Shown in pieces: positions 56,206 through 64,000 of a stretch of 64,000 nt of DNA. Below the pieces are notes generated by a model that saw only the letters and a list, made by a program, of their open reading frames with translations, had not been told where the DNA came from and did no database searches. The DNA comes from Paralimibaculum aggregatum (lineage in GTDB: Bacteria > Pseudomonadota > Alphaproteobacteria > Rhodobacterales > Rhodobacteraceae). The stretch spans positions 1 through 64,000 of the forward strand of contig NZ_BSYI01000002.1 in the NCBI RefSeq assembly GCF_030270585.1, given 5' to 3'. Within the stretch, counting starts at the first letter, position 1; every line of letters starts with the position of its first letter. A program made the translations under genes and the position numbers.

Positions 56206-57190
56206 CGGCGGTTCGGCCGGACGTTTCGGGGCGCGCCGAGGCGGGTGAGGCTCGCAGGCCGGCGGCACTTCGGGGCGCGCCGGGGCGGCTGAGGCGACCG
56301 GACCGCCGGCGCTAACAGGCGCACCGGGGCGGGCGCCGCGGGCAGGCCGGCGGCGCTACCAGACCCTCGGAGGAGGGTGAGGCGACGGGGCCGGCTGCGC
56401 TGCGTCGCGCCGGGGCGGATGAGGCACCCGGGCCGGTTGCGCTACGTGGCGCGTCGAGGCAGGCGAGGCGGTCAGGCCGGTTGCGCTGCAGGGCGCTGGG
56501 GCGGGTGAGGCAGCAGGGCCGGCCGCGCGACAAGGCGTGCCGAAGCGGGTGAGGCGGGCATGAAGACCGCGCCACGGCGCGCGTCGAGGCAGGCGAGGTC
56601 GTCGGGCCGGTAGCGCTGCAACGCGGGTCGCGGCGGGGGCGGCGGGCAGGCCTGCGGCACTGCGGGGCGCGCCAGGGCGGGTGCGGCGGGCAGGCCGCTG
56701 CGCTGTGGGCGCGCGCCGGGGCGGGTGAGGCGTCCAGGCCGCGGTGCCACGGGGCGCGCCGAGGCTGGCGAGGTGGTCAGGCCGGCGGCGCTATGAGGCG
56801 CGCTGAGGCGGGCGCGGCGGGCAGGCCGGCGGCGCTTCCGGGCGGGTCAGGGCTGGCGCGGCTGGCAGGCTGCTGCGCTGTGGGGTGCGTCGAGGCGGGT
56901 GAGGCGGCCGGGCGGCGCTGCGGAGCGCGCAGGCGAGGGTTGGCCGGTTGCGCCGCGAGGGCGCGCCGGGGCGGCCAGGCCGAGCTGCGGCGCGAGGAGG
57001 CGCCGGGGGCGAGGCCGACTGCGGCGCCGGCGGCGAGGCCGAACTGCGCCGCCAGTGGTGAGGCCGGTAGCGGCGTCGGGGGCCTGGCCGAGCTGTGGCA
57101 CCGGGGGTGAGGCCGGTAGCGGCGTCGGGGGCCGGGCCGAGCTGCGGCACCCGGGGCCGGGCCGAGCTGCGGCGCCGGGGGCCTCGCCCC
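56206..57190 (+). repeat. About 42-bp degenerate minisatellite, some 20 copies
   Basis: A consensus like GGCGCGCCGGGGCGGGTGAGGCGG-CAGGCCGGCGGCGCTG recurs with a spacing of 38-46 bp through this stretch, with copies diverging freely. Towards the right end it grades into GGGGGCGAGGCCGANCTGCGGCGCC phrases. No coding frame is conserved. Confidence 0.8.
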
Positions 57191-57425
57191 GCGCCAACGC
57201 CGTTGCGCGGACGGCCCGAAAGGGAAACCGTCCGCCTACGCAACGCCAACACCACTCCACTCAACAACACCGGCCCGGTCCGGGGACCGGAGACCGCCGT
57301 GACCGGGCGCGAATTCGTGCCCACCGCCACCTGTGCCTTGAGAGCTACGGAAATTCGGTTAAGAAAAGGTGAAGACCCGGCGTGTGGCGCGCCTGTGAAC
57401 ACCATCCCTTGGGGGGACGGGGCCA

Positions 57426-58109
57426 ATGGACAACGGCATCTGGGAGACCCTGCCCCCGGGCAGCATGCTGCGTGCCTGCGGGCCCGACGGCTTTGCCGCG
57501 CTGACCGCGCACTGGAGCGAGCTGTCGGTCGCGGCCGGCACCTCGATCGTCAGCATCGAGGACCACGACAACGACGTCTATTTCATCCTCGCCGGCCGGG
57601 TGCGCGCGACCACCTATGCCAGCAGCGGGCGCGAGGTGGCGTTCTCGGAGCTGCGGCCGGGCGACAGCTTCGGCGAGCTCGCGGCGATCGACGGCGGCCC
57701 GCGCTCGACCAATGTCGTCGCGCTGACCGCGGTGCGGCTGGGTCGGCTCCCGGCGACGCAGTTCAACGCGCTGATCGACGGCGACCGGGCGGTGATGCGC
57801 GCCGTGCTGCAGCTGCTGGCGGGCCGGGTGCGTGGGCTCTCGGCGCGGATGGTCGATGTCACCACGATGAACGCGCGCAAGCGGCTGATCGCCTTTATGC
57901 TGCAGCTCTCGGAGCCCGACGGGGCGGACCGCGCGGTGATCCCGGCGCTGCCGACGCAGCAGGCGCTGGCGGATGCCATCCTCGGCCAGCGCGAGGCGGT
58001 GGGGCGCGAGATGAGCCGGCTGCGCAAGAAGGGCTGGATCCTGCGCGAGGGCCGGCGGCTGCGCATCCTCAGCGTCTCCCGGCTGCGCGCCGAGCTGGCC
58101 GCGGACTGA
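57426..58109 (+). CDS. Crp/Fnr-family transcriptional regulator (Crp-like)
   Basis: A 227-residue regulator. The N-terminal cyclic-nucleotide-binding domain (about residues 15-130) has the Crp phosphate-binding cassette FGELAAIDGGPRSTNVV, with G-E-L and R-S both kept. Only one Cys (C18) is present, so it is not an FNR-type iron-sulfur sensor. The C-terminal winged helix has recognition helix GQREAVGREMSRL, whose R189, E190 and R194 correspond to the DNA-contacting Arg, Glu and Arg of E. coli Crp. It therefore probably binds TGTGA-type sites in response to cAMP. It is flanked on both sides by gene-free repeat blocks. Confidence 0.92.
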   Translation: MDNGIWETLPPGSMLRACGPDGFAALTAHWSELSVAAGTSIVSIEDHDNDVYFILAGRVRATTYASSGREVAFSELRPGDSFGELAAIDGGPRSTNVVALTAVRLGRLPATQFNALIDGDRAVMRAVLQLLAGRVRGLSARMVDVTTMNARKRLIAFMLQLSEPDGADRAVIPALPTQQALADAILGQREAVGREMSRLRKKGWILREGRRLRILSVSRLRAELAAD

Positions 58110-58149
58110 CCGGGCCGCCGGCCGCAGCGCGGGGGCGCGGCACCGGGGC

Positions 58150-58910
58150 GGCAGCGCCGGGGGCAGAAACACCGGGGCCGCAGCACGGGGCTACTGCACG
58201 GGGCCGCAGCACCAGGACCGCAGCGCGGGGGCCGTGGCAAACGGGGGCCGCAGCGCGGAGGTCGCACCACAGGGGCCGCACCACACGGGCCGCAGCACAC
58301 GGGCCGCAGCACCAGGACTGCAGCGCGGGGGCCGTGGCAAACGGGGGCCGCAGCGCGGAGGTCGCGGCACTCGGGCCGCAGCACACAGGCGGCAGAGCGG
58401 GTGGCCGCGGCACCGGAGCCGCAGCACTCGGGCCGCGACCGCGGGGCCCGCGACCCGGCCGCAGGGCGTCCCGCAACGGGACGGCCGGCACGGCGGCCGC
58501 AGCACACGGGCCGCAGCACCAGGACTGCAGCGCGAGGGCCGTGGCAAACGGGGGCCGCAGCGCGGAGGTCGCGGCACTCGGGCCGCAGCACACAGGCGGC
58601 AGAGCGGGTGGCCGCGGCACCGGGGCCGCAGCATTTGGGCCGCGACCGCGGGGCCCGCGACCCGGCCGCAGGGCGTCCCGCAACGGGACGGCCGGCACGG
58701 CGGCCGCAGCACGGGGGCCGCAGCACCGGGGCCGCGACCGAGGGGCCTGCGACCCGGCCGCAGGGAGTCCCTCAACGGGACGACCGCACGGCGGCCGCGG
58801 CACACGGGCCGCATCACCGGGGCCGCAGCGCTCGGGCCGATCCCCGCGGGGCCCGCGGCCCGGCCGCGGGGTGTCCCGCGGCGGGACGGCCGGCACGGGG
58901 GCGCGGCTTG
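58150..58910 (+). repeat. GGGCCGCAGCAC minisatellite with 207-bp higher-order unit
   Basis: Short 13-15-bp phrases of the type GGGCCGCAGCAC(C/A) fill the stretch. A larger 207-bp unit is duplicated: CAGGACTGCAGCG at 58313 and 58520, and GCAGGGCGTCCCGCAACGGG at 58461 and 58668. Shorter derivatives follow at 58760 and about 58860. Each unit carries a hairpin CGTCCCG-CAA-CGGGACG. The block separates the Crp gene from the polysaccharide operon, and no ORF with a plausible protein is seen. Confidence 0.85.
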
Positions 58911-58967
58911 ACACCGGCCATGCGGCGCCGCAAACCGCGCCGAGGGGATCCGTGGGAGCACAGAGCG

Positions 58968-60254
58968 ATGGCAGGAACGCAGGAGCGCGTCGCGGTGGTC
59001 GGTCTTGGCTATGTCGGCCTGCCGGTGGCGCTGGCCTTCGCCCGGGCCGCCGGCGGCGCGGTCGGCTTCGATGTCAGCGCGCGCCGCATCGCCGAGCTGC
59101 GCGCCGGCCACGACGCCACCGGCGAGATCGACCCCGAGACCCTGGCCGGGAGCGCGCTGACGCTCTCGGACGACCCGGAGGCGCTGGCCGGGGCGAGCCT
59201 CGTGATCGTCACCGTGCCGACCCCGATCGACGCCGCCAAGCGCCCGGATTTCGGGCCGCTGCGCGCCGCCTGCGCCGCCATCGGGCCGCGGCTGGCGAAG
59301 GGCGCGGCGGTGGTCTTCGAATCCACCGTCTATCCCGGCGCCACCGAGGAGATCTGCGGGCCGGCGCTGGAGGCCGCCTCGGGCATGACCGCGGGGCGCG
59401 ACTTCCACCTCGGCTACAGCCCGGAGCGGATCAACCCGGGCGATGCGGCGCACCGGCTCGAGAGCATCGTCAAGGTGGTGGCGGGCGACACGCCGGAGAC
59501 CCGCGCCCGGGTCGCCGCGGCCTATCGCGCGATCGTGCCGGCCGGGGTCTTCGAGGCCGCCTCGATCGCCACCGCCGAGGCCGCCAAGGTGATCGAGAAC
59601 ACCCAGCGCGACATCAACATCGCGCTGATGAACGAGCTCTCGCTGATCTTCGAGCGGCTCGGGCTCGACACCGCCGAGGTGCTGGCGGCGGCGCGCACCA
59701 AGTGGAACTTCCTGCCGTTCACGCCGGGGCTGGTCGGCGGGCACTGCATCGGCGTCGATCCCTACTACCTCACCGCCCGGGCCGAGGCGGTGGGCCACCA
59801 CCCCGAGGTGATCCTGGCCGGGCGGCGGATCAACGACGCCATGGGCCGGGTCGTGGCGCGCAAGACCGTGAAGCTGATGGTGGCGGCGGGGATCGGGCTG
59901 ACCGGCGCGCGGGTCGGGCTGCTCGGCCTGACCTTCAAGGAGAACGTGCCGGACCTGCGCAACTCGCGCTGCCCGGACATCCTCGACGAACTGGCCAGCT
60001 TCGGCATCGCGGCGGCGGCGGCGGATGCGGCGGCGCCGGCGGCGATGCTGCGCGAGGAGGCCGGCATCGAGCCGGCGCCGGAGAGCGCCTTCGCCGGGCT
60101 CGACGCGCTGATCCTCGCGGTGCCGCATGCCGCCTATCTGGCCGAGCCGGAGCGGATCGTCGCGATGGTGCGCCCGGGCGGCGTGCTGGTCGATGTGAAG
60201 CGGGCGCTGCCGGCGGCGGCGCTGCGCCCCGATCTGACGGTCTGGGGCCTGTGA
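58968..60254 (+). CDS. Nucleotide-sugar dehydrogenase, TviB/VipA type
   Basis: A 428-residue NAD-dependent UDP-sugar 6-dehydrogenase. The NAD-binding motif is VVGLGYVGLPVALAFARAAG, GYSPERINPGD and ENTQRDINIALMNELSLIFERLGL follow, and the catalytic Cys is C260 in LVGGHCIGVDPYYLT. GLTFKENVPDLRNSRC is in the C-terminal domain. The order and wording match TviB/WbpO-type enzymes that make UDP-GlcNAc or UDP-GalNAc uronates rather than Ugd. Start 58968 follows GGGAG; the longer upstream frame is repeat DNA. It overlaps the glycosyltransferase by 4 bp. Confidence 0.93.
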   Translation: MAGTQERVAVVGLGYVGLPVALAFARAAGGAVGFDVSARRIAELRAGHDATGEIDPETLAGSALTLSDDPEALAGASLVIVTVPTPIDAAKRPDFGPLRAACAAIGPRLAKGAAVVFESTVYPGATEEICGPALEAASGMTAGRDFHLGYSPERINPGDAAHRLESIVKVVAGDTPETRARVAAAYRAIVPAGVFEAASIATAEAAKVIENTQRDINIALMNELSLIFERLGLDTAEVLAAARTKWNFLPFTPGLVGGHCIGVDPYYLTARAEAVGHHPEVILAGRRINDAMGRVVARKTVKLMVAAGIGLTGARVGLLGLTFKENVPDLRNSRCPDILDELASFGIAAAAADAAAPAAMLREEAGIEPAPESAFAGLDALILAVPHAAYLAEPERIVAMVRPGGVLVDVKRALPAAALRPDLTVWGL

Positions 60255-61417
60255 GGGGGCCGGCGCCAGGCGCCCGCCGGCTGGCCCTCGTGGTCAACGA
60301 CCCGGCGTTCTTCCTGTCGCACCGGCTGGAGATCGCCCGCGCCGCCCGCGATGCCGGCTGGGAGGTCTGGCTGGTGACGCCGCCGGAGCCGGCCGCGGCG
60401 GTGGCGCGGATCCGCGCCGAGGGCTTCGCCCATGCCGCCGTCGAGATGGGCCGCGGGCGCATCCAGCCGCGGCGCGACATCGCGGTGATCGGCCGGCTGG
60501 CCCGGCTGTTCCGCGAGATCAGGCCGGATCTGGTGCACCTCGTCACCATCAAGCCGGTGCTCTATGGCGGCGTCGCGGCGCGGCTGGCGCGGGTGCCGGC
60601 GGTGGCGGCGGCGATCTCCGGGCTCGGCTATCTCTTCATCAGCAAGGGGGCGCGGGCGCGGGCGATCCGGGCGGCGCTGGTGCCGCTCTACCGGCTGGCG
60701 CTCAACCGGCCCTGCGCCGCCGCGATCTTCCAGAACGCCGACGACCGCGCGGTGATCGAGGGGCTCGGCGTGCGCCCGGGCGGCGGCGTCGAGATGATCC
60801 GCGGCTCGGGCACCATGCTGGCCGCCTTCCGCCCCGAGGCGGCGCCGGAGACGCCGCCGCTGGTGGTGGTGCCGGCGCGGCTGCTGCGCGACAAGGGCGC
60901 GCGCGAATTCGTCGAGGCGGCGCGGCTGCTGCGCCGGCGCGGCGTCGCCGCCCGCTTCGCCTGGATCGGCGCGCCCGACCCGGCCAACCCGGCCTGCGTC
61001 GATGCCGCCACCCGCGCCGGCTGGGAGGCCGAGGGCGCGGCGGAGTTCTGGGGCCAGCGCGGCGACGTGCCGGAGATCCTCGCGCGCGCCAGCCTCGTGG
61101 TGCTGCCGTCCTATCGCGAGGGCATGCCGAAGGCGCTGATCGAGGCCGCCGCGGCCGGCCGCGCGGTGGTCACCACCGACGTGCCGGGCTGCCGCGACGC
61201 CATCGAGCCGGGGGTCACCGGGCTGCTGGTGCCGCCGCGCGACGGCGCCGCGCTGGCCGAGGCGATCGCCGCGCTGCTGGCCGATCCGGCGCGCCGCGCC
61301 GCGATGGGCCGGGCCGGGCGGGCGCTGGCCGAGCGGGCCTTCGCGGTGGAGGATGTCGCGGCCCGCCATCTCGCGCTCTGGGAGCGGCTGCTGGCGGCGC
61401 GCGGGGCGGTGTCCTGA
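60251..61417 (+). CDS. GT4-family glycosyltransferase
   Basis: A 388-residue sugar transferase with the GT-B fold. The N-terminal FFLSHRLEIARAARDAGWEVWLVTP and GRIQPRRDIAVIGRLARLFREIRPDLVHLVTIKPVLYGGVAARLA resemble the PglA/WbpX-like group. The C-terminal donor site has PSYREGMPKALIEAAAAGRAVVTTDVPGC with the E-x7-E type motif. The GTG start overlaps the previous stop (GTGA). It probably adds a uronic-acid or acetamido sugar to a lipid-linked glycan. The last base of its stop is the first base of the next start (TGATG). Confidence 0.92.
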   Translation: MRGPAPGARRLALVVNDPAFFLSHRLEIARAARDAGWEVWLVTPPEPAAAVARIRAEGFAHAAVEMGRGRIQPRRDIAVIGRLARLFREIRPDLVHLVTIKPVLYGGVAARLARVPAVAAAISGLGYLFISKGARARAIRAALVPLYRLALNRPCAAAIFQNADDRAVIEGLGVRPGGGVEMIRGSGTMLAAFRPEAAPETPPLVVVPARLLRDKGAREFVEAARLLRRRGVAARFAWIGAPDPANPACVDAATRAGWEAEGAAEFWGQRGDVPEILARASLVVLPSYREGMPKALIEAAAAGRAVVTTDVPGCRDAIEPGVTGLLVPPRDGAALAEAIAALLADPARRAAMGRAGRALAERAFAVEDVAARHLALWERLLAARGAVS

Positions 61418-63339
61418 TGTGCGGCATCGCCGGCAGCCTCGGCCCGGGCATCGCCGCCGAGGCGCTCGGCCGGCGCCTTGCCGCGATGTCCGCCGCCATC
61501 GCCCATCGCGGGCCGGATGCCGACGGGCACTGGGCCGACCCGGAGGCCGGCATCGGCCTCGCCCATACCCGCCTCGCGATCCAGGATCTCTCGGCGGCCG
61601 GCGCGCAGCCCATGGTCTCGGCCTGCGGGCGCTGGGTGATCTCCTACAACGGCGAGGTGTTCTCCGGCGCGGCGCTGCGCGCCGCCCTGCCCGGCCATGC
61701 CTGGCGAGGCCATTCCGACACCGAGGCGCTGCTCGAGAGCATCGCGGCGCGCGGGCTCGAGGCGACGCTGGCCGGGGCGGTCGGCCAGTTCGCCTTCGCG
61801 CTCTGGGACCGGCGCGCGCGCGAGCTGACCCTGGTGCGCGACCGGCTCGGCATCAAGCCGCTGTACTGGACGGCGCGCGCCGGCGGGCTGCTGTTCGCCT
61901 CCGAGCTCGGCGCGCTGATGGCGGCGATGCCGCGCCCGGAGATCGACCCCGAGGCGCTGGCCGCCTATCTCAGGCTCGGCTACGTGCCGGCGCCGCGCTC
62001 GATCTATGCCGGGGTGCAGAAGCTGGCGCCCGGCCAGGTGCTGCGCATCCGCGCCGGCGGCCCGCCGCGCATCACGCCGTTCTACGACCTCGCCGCCGAG
62101 CTCGAGGGCATCGGCGCCGGCGAGCGCATCGCCGACCCGGCCGAGGCCGAGGCGGAGATCGAGGCGCGGCTCTCGGAGGCGGTGCGGATCCGGCTGATCT
62201 CGGACGTGCCGCTCGGCGCCTTCCTCTCCGGCGGGATCGATTCGACGCTGATCACCGCGCTGATGCAGGAGGCGAGCCCGCGCCCGGTGCGCAGCTTCTC
62301 GATCGGCAACCCGCGCGCCGAGTATGACGAGGCCCGCCATGCCCGCGCCGTGGCCGCCCGTCTCGGCACCGAGCACACCGAGCTCGAGGTCGGCGAGGCC
62401 GAGGCGCTGGCGGTGGTGCCGGGGCTGATGGCGGTCTATGGCGAGCCGTTCGGCGACAGCTCGGGGCTGCCGACGCTGCTGCTCTCGAAGCTGGCGCGGG
62501 CGCATGTCACGGTGGCGCTCTCGGGCGATGGCGGCGACGAGCTCTTCGCCGGCTACAACCGCTATCGCTGGTTCGCGCGGCTGGCGCATATCGGCCCGGT
62601 GCCCGGCTGGCTGCGGCGCGCGGCGGGCGGCGCGCTGACCCGGCTGCCGCCGGCGCTGGTCGACCGGGCCGGCCGCGCCGCCGGGCTCGCCGGGGCCGGG
62701 CGGCGGGTGCACAAGCTGGCGGCGATGCTGGGGGCGAGCACCCCCGAGGCGGCGCTGGAGGCGGCGGTGACGCAGTGGCGCGAGCTCGCCCCGGCGCCCG
62801 AGCTGATGGCGCGGCCGGCGCCGGCCGGGCTCGACCCGGTGGGCCGGATGCAGGCGATGGACCTCGCCGCCTATCTGCCGGACGACATCCTGACCAAGGT
62901 CGACCGCGCCTCGATGGCGCATGCCCTCGAGGTCCGCGTGCCGTTCCTCGATCACCGGGTGGTGCGGGCGGCCTTCCGCCTCGCCCCCGAGCTCAAGCTG
63001 CGCGGCGGGCGGACCAAGTGGATCCTGCGGCAGATGCTGGAGAAACGGGTGCCGCGGGCGCTGGTCGAGCGCCCGAAGCAGGGCTTCGCGATTCCCGTGG
63101 AGCGCTGGCTCGGCGGCCAGCTCCGGCCCTGGGCCGAGGCGCTGCTGGCGGAGACCGACTGGGAGGGCCGCTTCGGCCTCGCCCCCGGCCCGATCCGCGC
63201 CGCCTGGGAGGCGCATCTGGCCGGCCGGGCCGATCATGGCGACCGGCTCTGGACGGTGCTGATGCTCGCCGCATGGGCCGAGGGACCGGGCGCCGGCAGC
63301 GCCGTGGCGGCGGCGCCGCTGGCGGACACGGCGGGCTGA
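61417..63339 (+). CDS. Asparagine synthase (glutamine-hydrolysing) family protein
   Basis: A 640-residue two-domain enzyme. The N-terminal class-II amidotransferase domain begins MCGIAG with the catalytic Cys2 exposed after Met removal, followed by the family RLAIQDLS and YNGEVF segments. The C-terminal synthetase domain has the PP-loop LSGGIDSTLITAL and LSGDGGDELFAGYNRYRW. In glycan clusters such proteins often amidate uronic-acid residues (WbpS-like), which fits the dehydrogenase two genes upstream. A true asparagine synthetase role cannot be excluded. Length and motifs are complete. Confidence 0.93.
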   Translation: MCGIAGSLGPGIAAEALGRRLAAMSAAIAHRGPDADGHWADPEAGIGLAHTRLAIQDLSAAGAQPMVSACGRWVISYNGEVFSGAALRAALPGHAWRGHSDTEALLESIAARGLEATLAGAVGQFAFALWDRRARELTLVRDRLGIKPLYWTARAGGLLFASELGALMAAMPRPEIDPEALAAYLRLGYVPAPRSIYAGVQKLAPGQVLRIRAGGPPRITPFYDLAAELEGIGAGERIADPAEAEAEIEARLSEAVRIRLISDVPLGAFLSGGIDSTLITALMQEASPRPVRSFSIGNPRAEYDEARHARAVAARLGTEHTELEVGEAEALAVVPGLMAVYGEPFGDSSGLPTLLLSKLARAHVTVALSGDGGDELFAGYNRYRWFARLAHIGPVPGWLRRAAGGALTRLPPALVDRAGRAAGLAGAGRRVHKLAAMLGASTPEAALEAAVTQWRELAPAPELMARPAPAGLDPVGRMQAMDLAAYLPDDILTKVDRASMAHALEVRVPFLDHRVVRAAFRLAPELKLRGGRTKWILRQMLEKRVPRALVERPKQGFAIPVERWLGGQLRPWAEALLAETDWEGRFGLAPGPIRAAWEAHLAGRADHGDRLWTVLMLAAWAEGPGAGSAVAAAPLADTAG

Positions 63340-63359
63340 CCCCGCCGCGCCGCCGCCGC

Positions 63360-64000
63360 TCACGCCTCGGCGAGGCCGCCGACCAGCAGGTAGCTGTCGG
63401 GCGCGACGCAGATCAGCGAGGCGATGGCGTGCTGGCCGCGGAGCGCGAGGGCGAACTCGCTGTCGACCGTGACCCCGGCCCCCGCCGCCACCGAGACCGC
63501 GCCGCTGCCCGCCTGCAGCAGGCTCACCTGCTCGCCGACCGCCAGCGTGCCGGCTTCCACCGTCAGCACCTGCGGGCCGGCGCCGGTGAAGCGCAGCAGC
63601 CCGAAGGCCTCCGCCGCGGCGAGCGTCGCATCGGCGGATTTCTCGGTGACCGGCACCGCGCGGAGATCGCGCCATGCCGCGCCGTCGGAGACCGCCGGGA
63701 TGCCGCGCTCGGCCTGCTGCACCAGGGTGCCGGCATGGCCCGCCGCGCCCGCCGCGGCCCGCGCCGCGGCATCCAGCGCGGGCAGCGTCACCGCGCCGTC
63801 GAGGCTCGGCACCTGCCAGAGCGCGCGGTAGCTGCCGGCGACCCCGTCGGCATCGTGATCGGCCAGCCAGAGCCAGCCGGCGGGCTGCCCCCCGGCAGGC
63901 TGGCTCTGCAGCACCAGATCGCCGCGGGCATGGTCCTGATCGGCCATCGCGTCGTCGTGGAACACGAACTGGCGCCCGTTGTTCTCGTCGCCGTGGAAGG
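63360..64000 (-). CDS. 3' part of a structural-type protein cut by the window edge
   Basis: The reverse-strand frame is open from its stop at 63360 to the end of the window, giving at least 213 residues. The edge sequence reads FHGDENNGRQFVFHDDAMADQ, which looks like genuine coding rather than an upstream region, so the real start probably lies beyond 64000. An ATG at 63947 is an alternative. The C-terminus (DSEFALALRGQHAIASLICVAPDSYLLVGGLAEA) resembles beta-sandwich ends of phage-tail or DUF2793-like proteins; I do not assign a function. Confidence 0.6.
   Translation of the reverse strand, partial: FHGDENNGRQFVFHDDAMADQDHARGDLVLQSQPAGGQPAGWLWLADHDADGVAGSYRALWQVPSLDGAVTLPALDAAARAAAGAAGHAGTLVQQAERGIPAVSDGAAWRDLRAVPVTEKSADATLAAAEAFGLLRFTGAGPQVLTVEAGTLAVGEQVSLLQAGSGAVSVAAGAGVTVDSEFALALRGQHAIASLICVAPDSYLLVGGLAEA

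Larger units (their letters stand above)
53640..57190. repeat. About 3.5 kb gene-free nested tandem-repeat block
   Basis: The block lies between the M23 peptidase and a Crp-family regulator. It consists of three neighbouring tandem-repeat families that intermix: a 304-342-bp higher-order unit, a 113-bp array nested in its left part, and a 42-bp family on the right. Short phrases (about 38-39 bp) recur inside the two larger units. Long stop-free frames exist on both strands, but the unit lengths are mostly not multiples of three, frames drift, and no ribosome sites or protein families are seen. I consider it non-coding. Confidence 0.85.

Noticed and set aside
53640-57190. CRISPR array
   Set aside because: Repeat units are contiguous and degenerate with no unique spacers of constant length, and no cas genes are nearby.
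58150-58910. Coding sequence of a repeat protein in front of the TviB-type gene
   Set aside because: The open frame is continuous with the dehydrogenase frame only because stops are absent; the phrase length varies and the composition is Arg/Gly/Pro-rich noise. The real start has a ribosome site at 58968.

Overview
The window is very GC-rich, dense, stop-poor DNA from an alphaproteobacterium, most likely a high-GC member of the Rhodobacterales/Paracoccaceae. The pointers are MipZ, ClpS-ClpA, a phasin behind a TGC-rich promoter, an AcuI-type acrylyl-CoA reductase, three proteins with VPLPA-CTERM-like tails, a perfect CtrA-type box (TTAA-N7-TTAAC) and a late cobalamin operon. Species cannot be fixed from the sequence alone. 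No tRNA, rRNA, CRISPR array, transposase or integrase was recognised.

Layout. 0-7.1 kb: a co-directional unit of DUF4212 small subunit, sodium/solute symporter, cyclic-nucleotide/CBS/DUF294 protein, small membrane protein, stand-alone response regulator and a PAS/degenerate-kinase/DEDDh-exonuclease fusion. 7.1-14.9 kb: a VPLPA-CTERM protein, 1-Cys peroxiredoxin, lipoprotein, an ABC membrane domain without ATPase, a lysine-rich coiled-coil protein, a LysE exporter, an FG-GAP-type repeat protein with a surface-sorting tail, and an Old Yellow Enzyme. 15-24 kb: mfd with an AhpD-like gene, a membrane protein/HlyD pair followed by an unusual array of copies of the HlyD 3' end, an unknown membrane-anchored protein with a CtrA box upstream, and a patatin. 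24-28 kb: cobT-cobS-cobC-cobU, translationally coupled, then a lipoprotein, thioesterase and MlaC-like protein. 29.9-33.1 kb: a type I secretion ABC/HlyD pair. 33-45 kb: mostly housekeeping (FemAB/GNAT-like protein, Prx5, SDR, rsmD, cysteine-desulfurase-like enzyme, acuI with divergent GntR regulator, prs, rpmE, mipZ). 45-53.5 kb: UDP-glucose dehydrogenase, D-Ala-D-Ala carboxypeptidase with SPOR domain, phasin, clpS-clpA, M23 peptidase. 53.5-59 kb: two gene-free blocks of tandem repeats (about 3.5 kb and 0.75 kb) on either side of a single Crp-family regulator. 59-63.3 kb: a coupled surface-polysaccharide operon (TviB-type UDP-sugar dehydrogenase, GT4 glycosyltransferase, asparagine-synthase-like amidotransferase). 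The right edge cuts a reverse-strand gene.

The most unusual content is repetitive. First, about 3.5 kb of nested satellite-like DNA (roughly 38-39 bp basal phrases, a 113-bp array, a 304-342-bp higher-order unit, then a 42-bp family) next to the Crp regulator. Second, a 201-bp (67-codon) array in which the last 49 codons and 3' flank of an hlyD-like gene are copied three times, with the stop codon changed to arginine in every copy. Both are unlike the compact gene organisation elsewhere in the window.
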